In this document: in pieces, positions 23,101 through 35,100 of the stretch
Position numbering within the stretch: the first letter of the stretch is position 1
Layout of the letters: each line of letters starts with the position of its first letter
NCBI GenBank assembly: GCA_949317995.1
Contig: OX439049.1
Coordinates: 9,029,395-9,093,394, forward strand
Direction of reading: 5' to 3'
Origin: Acholoe squamosa
Lineage: Eukaryota > Annelida > Polychaeta > Phyllodocida > Polynoidae
Length of the DNA: 64,000 bases
Notes under the pieces: model-generated
Told to the model about the DNA's origin: nothing
What the model saw: only the letters and a program-made list of their open reading frames with translations
Databases searched by the model: none
Position numbers and translations under genes: made by a program

Positions 23101-26100
23101 GTAACTTATTTAAACGTTATTTGTTTTAAAATTAGGATGATAATCCATGATCATTTCAATATAACAGTCAGAGAGAAGGCAATAATAATAGCTGACATTT
23201 CATTTATAACTCAAAAGCAGCAAAAATCTTCAATGGTTTGGATATGTGACATGACAGCCAAGGTGATCTTCATTTTTCAAATTCCTCAAACAACAACATT
23301 GCCACACGTATCCACATGGCATAATCCCAACAGCAAATGCATTGATTTGAAGCCGATAGAAATGATATCAGCCATCAGGGATGGACCTTCTAGCACATAC
23401 CAATGTTTTCTCAATAATGGGAGTGCTTGGCAAGGTCTGATTATTTAGAAAACATCTATTTTGATAAGTTGCACCCATGGAGAGAGCCCCAGACGGGTAA
23501 AATCGACAAGGGGACAAGGCCACTTCTTAAAATCGACAAGGGACACAGGGTTGAGAGACAAGGGACAAGGCACCTTTCTTAAAATCGACAAGGGACATGG
23601 GCTTAGAGACAAGGGACAAGGCCACTTCTTAAAATTGACAATGGACATAGGGTTGAGAGACAAGGGACAAGAACCATTTCTTAGAATCGACAATGGACAT
23701 GGGACCCCCCTGTCTAGGGTCCTATGGAGGGATGGAATGTGTCAGACTAACAGGGCCCTAACATGGTGCGTTACCACCCTCCCGCAGCCATGGGAATATC
23801 ATTAAGGGGCCGTCACGTGACAAATGGCAGACGCTGGATTCTTTCCCGCGATAACTCTATGACAGCCTATTAAAGCCTATTTTGACCCCACCCAGTCAAC
23901 AAAATACGTTTCAAAACGTGTCAGAACGTTTCCCTGTGGTCCCTAACATGGACAAACGTTTAAAAACGTTTAGAAACGGTTATTTGACGTTAACTGGCTT
24001 TTTTTTTGTTGAGTGGGCAGGATGTTGATGTAGTTTGCGTGGGTGGGGAGGTAATATGACCACTCCTTGCCTAAACCGCATTCAATGTGTCTATCTTATC
24101 AACACCCCCTCCCCCCACAACACACACACATACCCTAGAGCTCAAGAAAAATGTGGCTTGGACCAGGAATAGGAGTGACAACTCCTATTCCTGGGCCTTG
24201 CCACATTCTTCTTGTTTGCTTGAAAATCCATGGAATAGGGGGTGTTTTTGATATTGGAGAACGCAGGTGACGTCCCTTTTGCATACAGAGTGTGGGGACC
24301 GGGGAATTACCTTTTTACGACTATATTTAGAGACGTACAGTCATTTGTACTGCCCCTCCTGTGTGTTCAAAACCACAAAGAACCTCAATTATGAATGAAA
24401 GCCCTCAGGTATTAGACTGTATTAAGTTGAGAGTTAACCTGGTAATATTTGGACCCTGAACTGTTACCTCTACAGGAACTGGAATCAGACAGAAGCAGTA
24501 CAGACGGAGCACATGTAGTGGTAGAGGGAATATAGAATAACTATAGGTAAGTGAAACTGGTCCCACATGTAGTAGCCCTACATATTATATAGCAGTGAAC
24601 CAGTGTAGTTTTTACAAGAAGCACCTATACAATTATATCATACATATGACATATAGAAGTACCTCTGGTACCGGTAATATCTTATTATAGCCAATGAAAC
24701 CATATGTCTCTGCCGGTACTGAGAATATATAGAATCCCATTAAGAATGAAAGTGTATGATATAATTGTATACATGCATGTCAAAAGTTATAGATATAACA
24801 TGCTATCGATATGTCGGTACCAGCTTTATTCCGTTGTACCTGTTTCTGTGGATAGCATGAAATATCCACTGCAGCCGGGTGGAAAACTAATTTTGAAATT
24901 CACTTTCACTTTCCTAATCATGTTCTTCCCTGATGTTACATTTAAAAGTGATGTAAGTTCTAGCCCCACCCATTTACTTATTTAAACCACATACTAGCTA
25001 TACGGCACATGGCTATTGTATTATTGACCAATGGGAGGCATCCCTGGCATATACTGCGGAGTCGGGGGCTGAAGGTGTTAGTCATAGTGCCGTCGGGGTC
25101 TAATGGCGGCCCCCAGCTGATAATGGCTATGTGAGCTATAGATTACCATGCAGCAACCACGGGGGCGGGCATTGAGCCTCGGTTTTGGTACCAACTGTGG
25201 TGCTGACCCTGCATAGTGGTGGATGTTGATGCAGGGGAAAGGGGGGGGGGCAGTCAATTGAATTAGAGTAGGATCAGATGCGTTTGATAGCTGTATAACT
25301 TGTATGGAATCATAAAAACCTAAATATTGTATAAAATTATAACAGAGCAGTGAAAGGCCCCACAAAGGGGGGCTGTTATCTGACTTCTTAAAATTGGGGG
25401 GCTGTAGATATTCAGCTGCTTTATTTATAAGGGGCTGTTAAATGGCTAAAGGGGATGGGCTGTAGTTTCATAGTTGGTATCAACCATCAAAGAGTTAGTG
25501 CCCCCTCCCCAGGCAGTAACTGAACCAAGCTATGCAGGAAGTGGGCTACAGATGTGGAGTCTATTAAATAGAACTCATCAAAAAAGACAATGAGGGTGGG
25601 GGAGGCATGGCTACAATTCTCAGGTATGTGCTTTGTCACCCATATTAACACTTTGTCACATATGTGGGATGATTTATATGTGGACCTAGTAGTGGTTTAG
25701 AAGAAATAAAATTTATCTGCTGAATTTGAGATTCCCGCCACTGCAGCCAGGGGCCAACCGCGCAATATAGAGGACATCTGCTGGCAAATTCAAGAACTAA
25801 CACCAGCATGTCTGGGTCCAGCTGCATGGCCAGGGAAATCCTATAATGCAAATATACTACCAAATAACGACAATCATTCAATGATACATCTACCTCAAAA
25901 ACACTTTGGGCTTTGCGTTGGCTGCATTTAATGGGCTTGCCATTGTGTAAGAAGGAAGACATTTATCCCATCTGGCTTACTTTGAGTTCTTCTGAAAACA
26001 TAGAATTGACCAAATTTCTAAATTCTTCATAAATCATTGAGTTGAGTTCCAACATAAAGACCATTGGTCAGATCTATATCAGTATGAAATGTACAAGAGA

Positions 26101-29100
26101 GTACAGTAGATAATATTAGAGACCCACTTCTAGGGGGCTGTGTACAAATGACATCATGCAGGAGGGGGGTCCCACTTGCCATGACCAAGCATGACAAGGG
26201 GGGAGGGGGGGTCATGGGCTGCATGACATCATGTCATCAAGAAATCACAATATGCTTTGGTTTTGGCAAGAACAAAATCTTTTGTAAAAAGATTTGTAAA
26301 GGTAGGGAAGTTTAATGCATTCATCTGACATAAACTTATTACCTGTAGGCCCTACATGCATGCATTCCTCAGACATCTCACTCAATGAGTGTCACTGCCA
26401 TCAATGTCAGTGTAATATCAAGGTGATGTCCAGGCCACTATAAGGGGGCACTACTACTCTATCCTACCTATGCCAATTTAACCCTTTTTGAAAAGGGCCA
26501 CTGCTGCTCTCAAGATCTAAAATGATGCATCTAAAATACCCCTGAACTGCTGCTGTTGCCTCAGGGCAGCACCCATAGTAATCCACAGGCTTCTTTTCGA
26601 AAAGGTGTGATATTTCCCCCCCCCCTCCTTGAGGTGTCCCACTGTTGATAAATAACAAACACTCCCCTGGAGCTCTCCACCACCCTGTTGCTATTTTCAC
26701 TGAGGGGATGCTTGGGGAGATGTAAAAGGGACCTCCCCCCAAACTTACTCTCCACATCTTTGTTAAGGTGACTCGATTGCTTTGTAAGATCACAAATTGG
26801 AACAATGATTGCAATCGATGGTCTCCTGAGAATTTGTGATGCTTTCTGAGTTTTCTTTTCTATTAGGCCACTCACTAAAGTCAGAGTGTTCTCCCTGAAA
26901 CCTATTTCTAGTACACTTGTATATAATTCAAGTTACAGATTAAATCAATATATTCAATATATCAATACATTCAAGCTCTTGAACTATATGATCCTTAATA
27001 ATAACTGTTCTCGATTTTCTCTTCGCTGAGAAGTGTACAGCTTTCGCTACAAAGAAGGCAGACTATTAACTGTATTGCACTGAGAAAATATTCTTACTCA
27101 CTTGAGTCTGTATCCAGACTCAGGCAATGTCGCCAAAATGAGTATGATTTGAGACTCAGCCTGACTCTGTGGATGATACTCAGGCAGAGCCAGAGTATCA
27201 CCCCAGGCTCAGCCTGGACCAGCCTCAGGATCTGCCTGAGTATCACCCCAGCCTCAGGCTGAGTCTCAAACCATACTCATTTTGGCGACATTGCCTGAGT
27301 CTGGATACAGACTCCAGTGAGTAAGAATATTTTCTCAGTGTGGACTATTGATCTAGACAGTTTTTAAGCCCTTTTGTGACAGGAAATACTTGTGTATGAT
27401 CACTACCATAGTACTCCATGTATAACTATAAGGCACGGAAATGGTACATCCTGCATATAGGGACCCATACATTATATAAGCTGACAGTGTTTGGCATGTT
27501 TCTCTGTTCATTTGTTGATCAGTGCTAGTTCTTTTTTCACTTATCATGTATCTTATCCTTTATTGCCAATTCACACCCACTATATGTCCCTTTGAACCAT
27601 TTTAATTTGTTTATAGCCTATAGGCCTTCACTATTCATGCACTTTGGGGGGGTATCTCTCTGCATGACGTCATGCTGAGGGGGGGGGGTCAAGTGTTGTA
27701 TGACAAAACATGACAAGGGGGGGAGGGGGGGTCAAAAATGGTCCAAAAATGCATGACGTCATTTGTACACAGCCCCTAGTGGGTGAAAAATATTCCTAAA
27801 AGAACCACTATTTTGGAGTCTGTGAAGTCAATCTGGTATAGAGCTGAATGTTGGACAATGAAAACTAGTTCCCGCATTACTCACACCATGTCTCTACTGT
27901 GCTGTATTTTTACCAGTAACACACTCGGTCTCAGTGAAGGAAATCCCGCAGAAAACCGGAAGTCATATACGATTGTGGTCAGAAGTGAATAATACAGCAG
28001 GCACACTGAATGGTCAATAACCATGTTGAAAATAATGCCAATAAATATAAAACCACTACACATGTTGTTGAACATTTGCTGCTTTGGATAAAATACCCGG
28101 AAGGCATTTCTCAAAGTGCATTTCTCAAAGTGCTTTTTTCAAAGGTTAGATTGGAAATAGTGAATCTACATTTTATTCAGTGCAGATTTAGGCAGAATCA
28201 GGGTGTTTTTACGCAATAGTCCAGTGCTCAAAATTTTCGTGGTCAATTCATATTTTAAGTCAGCCTATATTATGAAGGAAGGATGTATCTATTAATTCTG
28301 GGGTGATTTTTAGAAAATGAACATGTTCCAATGGGTGCTATCGCGTTTCACGCTACATTAAATTATAGTGCTGAACCAATTCCTTCTCTGAGACCACTGG
28401 CTAACTCTGGATACATAGGGTAGTTCTTTAATTTGACACCTGGTGGCAGGTAGCGGTTGACTCTAGGTTGCAGAACACCAATTGATGGGAGGTGGCAGCA
28501 GAAGACACTTTGTAGGTCCGCACTGAAGGGTGTTGTACAATGATTATTGGTCTAAAATCTGACAGTGGGTAGGCAAACCAGGCATCAAATTAATCCTTAT
28601 GATGTATATTAATCGATTTGAGTGTTATTTAGGCTGATATTTGAGGGTAAGTTGAGTGGGGTGCACTCTTTTCAATTACAGAATTTATTGTAATCATTCA
28701 CTGCAAAACCCCCAAATCTGGGTATGTCCACACTCTACGGACGATAGCAGAAAAGTTAATTACATTGTACCACATCTCATGGCCCGAAATTAATGGGAAA
28801 AATGTGTGCCTACATGAAAATAACAGTGGCTAAGCCCAGAAATTCGCACAAATATTTTATTTTCGCCCATATGCTATATAAGCCAACAGTGAGAAAAATA
28901 ATTAGTGTCCTGCAGCCTCTCCCCCTGCGCAGCAGCCCAGGGAGTGGTTGGGGGGGTGTGGCGCCACCTGGAGTGAAAGAGGTGAATTACATGTATTAGC
29001 AATAATGACTTGCCCTCAAGCTAATAGGGTGTATCAACCTTTGAATCGTGATGCAGAGATAGAATGAATTATAAGTGTGTAACTTATACAATTATCTTTT

Positions 29101-32100
29101 AGCATATAATTCTTGTCTACTATACAAGCAGTAGATTGCCCAATAAAAGCTTTAAAGAGAAAAAAAGTAATATAAAACCATCTTTAGATGTTAAAAACAT
29201 CAGACTGATTTTCATTCCACTCCATTTCCCCTGGGCCCATCCCAGTTGGCCCTCCCCTTCACCCTACCATAGATACCAGTACGGGTCTCTGGTTGGTTAC
29301 CCCGGACAGAAAGAGGAGCAAGCCCCCTGTTTGGGGACCGCATCTACACTTTTCTTTTCCCTCTCCCCCCCCCCTTTCTGTTTTCCCTCTCTTTTTTTGT
29401 TGGGGGGACAGGCCCCCTGCCCCCCCCTGGAGCCGCCACTGCATGAAGGAAGTGTACCACCAATATACAATATACAAGGTAGGGTATGCCCCTAAGTCTG
29501 TTATTTTGAAAAGACATTGAGTCAATACAGATATCAGGGCTAAAAATCAACGTTTTGAGTTGACTATGCCTACACTGAGAAAATTCTTCCTGACAAAGTG
29601 ACATGTATACCCATGTCAACTTGATTTGACACAGAGAGCACAGGTCATTGGGACATGTGCACATATGTCACCATGACAACTGTAGCACACAGTAATCCTC
29701 ATATGATTTGACATGCCTTAAAATGCCATGTCATCTGTGAGTTGACCAGGGTCACGGCCATGTCGAAGGCACTTGACATGTGATGGTTTGACATACATAA
29801 TTGTTCTAGGATATTCCACTAGATGGAGCAAACAACCATTTTGGTACCAGGACTAATCACTACCAAGAAGTACTACCAACACTTGAGACATTTGATGTAT
29901 CTGTGTCATTTTGTTTTCATGAAGAATAGATCACTAAGGTCTGTAAATACTATCAATAAATGGTAGTGAATTCTATTTCGTTGTTAAATCTGCATTTGTT
30001 ATTGAATATCAAAATAGACACCCACCATCCTGAATACTCCAACTGGAGTGGTTAGACACCTTATGTGTGGGTCAGTGAAAATACCAAAGGACTGTATTCT
30101 AACCCACAATCTATAATCTCAGTATCTACAGTACAGGGAGACATATGGCATTGCCATGCACCTCCATGCCCTTGTCTTATGGACTGCATAGAGGTCCTCA
30201 GTCAAGTAGGAGTTCTGTAGATAGGAAAAAGTGCCTTAGTGTTGCAGGCCTGTGGGACTATGATATCCCCTGCCTTCTATTATAGGCCTCCCTTGATTGA
30301 ACCATTGGTACATAGTTATTGACTGCTCTTGACCCTTACATAATTGTCTCACAGTATTACCTAGCACTCAGGTGAATGGATCAGAAATATGTGACGTGTC
30401 TTTATTACGCATGTCAAATGGAGTTGACAAACCAAATATGTGAGGGTCAACCTCATTTGACATGCCTTCATACATGTCATCTGGGAGACAAATTGTGACC
30501 TGTGCAGTATGTGTCAAAGCGATCAGTGTTCTTTCCTCTGTGTAGAATCATACAATCGCCATTGAATAAAAATCAGATTGCTAAGGGTATTGCAAAACTC
30601 AGCTATCCTTAAATCATAATACGGAAGAAGATATCCAAAGAGACAAGAAAGATTCTGATGAGAGCTCATCTCATTTTCTCCCCTGACTCAGACAATTTAC
30701 TATAGAAAGTACTGTGCAGCTTGTCTTTTAAACATAGAGCAGTTTCTGAATATTTACACCGATAACCAATCCAGACCAACTGATAAAAAGAAGCACGCTT
30801 AGAAAGCACTTGAACAGCAAAGTCTTAAGTGACAGTTTTGGTGGATTTTAGCGTGTAATAAAGACAGTAAGGTATGGGCTAACGGGCACCTCATTCCTCG
30901 TTTGATATCCTAAAGGGGTGCGTCCACTGCGACGGATGGACCATCCGTCTCCCTTCATCCGTATTTTTCTCCATAGAAATCAATAATAAATGATACGGAT
31001 GAAACCGACGGATGGTCCATCCGTCGGCAGTGGACGTACCCCTTAAGATACAAGGCATTCGATGCCCGTTAGCCTGGCCCTACAACATCATAATAAAACT
31101 GCTAGCATGACTTTTTCTTTACTTGTGTCTGAGATAAACCAGACAGATTATACAACGTAGATGGTGTACACACAAAGAAAAAAACGATATAACATATATA
31201 GTGATGCATTTCAAAGAAAAATCCTCTCTCCATAACTCTTTTTATCAAAGCTCCCTCCCCTTAAATATTTTTGGGTGATTTCCCTGCCTTTCGTATACAA
31301 ATAGTCTCTCTGTTTTTACAGCCCCCTCAGTGAAGAAAGAGATACACCTCATCATCAGCCTTTTTTCTATAGTGACCTTACTAGTTTGCTGAAGAAATGC
31401 GAAGATCCCCAACCTTTTGTTCATACTTTAGAAAACGCATATAGCTATGTATGTTATTTTTGCTTGTGCTGAATATCTATGAGTCAAAAATAGGCAATAG
31501 GTCTATAACCCTCTTCTAATATTTCCTCCACACCATAGCACCTACACTGGTTCCCCGCGGGTAATCGAGGACATAATAACCGCAGGCTATGCCTGATGAC
31601 ATTTCTCCCCAGATCTTGGGGAGTAGGGCACTTGAACTCCACTAGATGGGGGTTTCTGATCTCCAATCAAAGTTTATGTTTCAAACATATGTATAGGAGA
31701 GACAGGTAGAGCATTGGGGTGGTAGGGTGCCCCTTGTGAGAAAGGGTGAAAACAGGGATGATTGACTGGTAACTTCTTAGACATGGCCTGCCTGGATGAT
31801 GTCCCCAACATACAGGCAGGTAGCCAGCTAACATAGCACCCAGCCACTCCTTGTACATCCAGATACCATAAGTGTTTTTACCACATGTAAATAAAGTAAC
31901 TCTTGATAAGATCCTGGTTCATATCAGTCTATGGTGACTGCACACATACTATAAATACTATATAGACCTTTAGGTGCACTTCTAGGACACTCCTAAACTC
32001 AGGGTGTGGTTTTTTCCATGTATACCAGCGCCACCACGCGCCAAAAGCATTGCAACTCCTACTGTTGTAACCCTGTGCTTGTCACACAACTTCTACTGTT

Positions 32101-35100
32101 TTCTAATTACCTGGGTCAGTTTTGCTGGTTGCTGTCAGATAGAGTATGAGTGGCCAACTATGGGAACATCCAACATCAAAGCCGACGAATTCCGGGGTAG
32201 CCGTTTTATATAAGTATTGCAATAAAATCTACCAGAGTACCCCATGTGTAAGGCTCGCCTTTTACTATAGCCCTGTGCAGGCCTTATAGAACCCTCCCAA
32301 ACTCTGGGTGCGCCTTATAGGTGGGTATGATTAGACTCAAAGTGCAGACATAGAATGTTGAAACATAATGCATGAATTCCAGGTATAGCCCTCGTCGGCC
32401 ACTGGAATCTTGCCTGCTCGCACTTTAATAGCCATTCAAATCATCAGTTCAGTGAATTAAAACATTTTGAAGCAAACATTTGCAGAAGAGATTTAGAACT
32501 ACCATTGAAAGAATATAAAAAGGACATTTTAGAAATTTGCCTTTTGAGCTCTTAGGAACTCTTAGGGAGTTTTTTTTCTTAGATTTCTTTTTTAGAGTCG
32601 ATGTTTAAGTGTGTTCTTCATTCCAAACTTCCCAAACCTTGTAGGGCCTATGAAATCTTTCTCAAGAGTTAAAAGAACATGCGTTTATACCTTTCCCCCA
32701 AAGACTTTTCTGCAATGACCCCCCCCCCCCCTCAAGGAAGCTATTCGATACAATGCCTATGACTACATTACACCTATAGATCATACCTTGTTATATTCAC
32801 ATTATTAACCCATCGGAGACTGCTGCAGATGCTCATTTTCAGAACAGGTTGGACAGGTGGGTGGGCAATCTCTGACAAATTTCCACATCCCTGTCCTCCC
32901 TTACAGTGTCACCATAACCACTAATAAAATCTACGCAGGAAATTCTCCCTTCACTCGTGATCCTCGGCTGGGTTGAGTGGATGTCTTAAATCTGAATCAC
33001 CAGACTGTGTTCAAATGATGGACTTTTTCCCCAGACTGTGGTTCAGTTGGTATTTCCATGTTGTGTAAGTTACCAGGTAGACTGTGACCATTCATTTACC
33101 ATGGTGCACGTGTACTAGAAGTGTTATCTTGTGGTATTATCTTTTCCCCTGTACCAGGGGTGCTGTGAAATCTGTTTTAAAACACCTATAGGTAAAGTCA
33201 AGAAAAGAAACAGCATTAGAATAATTTGTAAAACCAGGTAATTAGGTGTTTTTATTCTCCCTGCCTCCCTGATCAAAGACATGACTATATAATTAACACA
33301 TTTTTCATAAAAATAGCTATAAAATCACTACAGGGATAGGTTCTCTTTGAAAACAAAGCTATAGCTCGATGCAGCAAGTTGGGAACCTAAAACTTAGTTT
33401 TTTCCTGAATTTTTGCTAAGAAATGCTGTAGTTTAGCCAAAGATTATCCGATTTACACAATATTTGCAGCAAATAAAAGATGAAACCCATTGCTTTCAGG
33501 ACAGGGTAGATGGTATTACATTAATATAGAGAGAGATAGCATATACCGGCACCTTTCCTATATAACAGACACAGAGACACCTAAGCAAAGGTTACCTGAT
33601 TGTATCCATAAAGTTAGCACTGATTCTGTGACACCCTTGACGACAACTCATAGCAAGGCCAAAGATGAACTAAAAGAAATGAAAAGAGACAGGCAATAAC
33701 AACTTTAGAATGAACGATGTGGTTTACCAACCTGCCATACTGTCTGTAAGGTTCAACACACAATAAGGACACTGTTGAATCCATTTAAGCAGAAGTGCAT
33801 CATGCCCGTTGGTTGTCATGATGCACCAATGAAATGCTGGCGTGCCTGGTCAACTGCTCTTCATTGGAGCATCATGCAGGCCCTCCAGGGATGTATACCA
33901 GCCTCGTAGGGTCGGCATGATGCATGAATGCAGCCCTGGCGAGTTACTCGCCAGGGCTGCATTCATGCATCATGCCGACCAATGGGCATGATGCATGAAT
34001 GCATTAGTGCCTCTTAAAGGGTTAATAGTTAACCCTCTATAGTAGCACTACTTGCATACAAAATATCCTATTGTCATGGCGATGCATGAATCTATAGGCA
34101 TGGCGCGTAACTCACCATATATATACGCATCATGCCAGATCTTCACGGTATCTGCATTTGGTATGATGCACCATTGCATGTTATTCCTCAGCACTGCATT
34201 GGTGCATCGTGACAGCAGGGCCAGATGGCATCGTGCCATTTTCGGACCATGAAGTGTTAAATTTGCCATACACTATATATACTAAAGGGGAGTACGACTT
34301 CCTGGTCTTATGATGGTCAGACATTGGGAGTGATCATTTTCCAACTTGTGAGGGGGAGGCAAATAGTTTTTACCATTAACCGGTGGGTGTCCAAATCCTT
34401 CGTTTACACATCTGTGGGGGGGGGGGGGGGTTAAAAAAGTTCCACTTCATCTTTTTAGGGGGATATTACTATAAAGGCTAAGACCTGGAGCTAAAAGGGT
34501 AGAAGTGGGAAAGTCTACCTTCAAATTCAAGAGGGAAGGAATGGGTGTGTGTTTGCACGTTCACACAGAAGTTAACCCCCACCCTGTTGGCCAAAATGAT
34601 CACTCCCGAATAAAAGATGAATGCAAACAACACCAAATAAACACATACGTTATATTACATATGTATTATGATCCATACACTAGTAATAATTCATGATCTA
34701 TCATATGTAGAGGCATACATAGACTGGGGAATACACACGTCTTAGCCCTTTAGGTGCCGTTATAACACTGCTGGGCAAAGTCAGAGTGCATTATCCTGAA
34801 TGCTGCATTCTGATTGGCTGATTGACCGTGCATTATCTAGATGGATAATGCACTCCTGGCAAAGGAGGTTAACTTCATCTCACCTATAGACTTCACGATT
34901 GATATTCATGTGTTGTCAGGTGGCTGATGGGTGATTTGTCTGTGTTATAACGGGAATAATGCACTAAGTCATGGCTGTGGTCGTGCTCTAGACTGTATTG
35001 AGACACCGAGGGGCCTTATAGTGCATTATTCGCTAACTAATGCATTAGCTGCTACTAGTAGTACATCATGTCTATTGGTTGTCATGATCAATCAATGAAG

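Larger units (their letters stand above)
22599..24302. mobile_element. 1.7-kb element with 50-bp inverted ends and 8-bp flanking repeat
   Basis: The left end CCAGTCCCCACACTCAGTAT continuing into GGGGACGTCACCTGCGTTCT is mirrored at the right by AGAACGCAGGTGACGTCCC...GAGTGTGGGGACCGG. GGAATTAC stands at 22591-22598 and again at 24303-24310. An 8-bp duplication would fit hAT, although the first bases of the two ends do not pair exactly. No transposase is seen inside, and a second element (23483-23723) is nested in it. Confidence 0.65.

Noticed and set aside
23445-23805. Long overlapping ORFs on both strands with repeated peptides
   Set aside because: They are translations of the minisatellite inside a transposon; both strands are open only because the unit lacks stops.
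29136-29664. ORFs of 75-119 codons on both strands
   Set aside because: Low-complexity Pro/Gly translations of pyrimidine-rich DNA, no splice context or family similarity.
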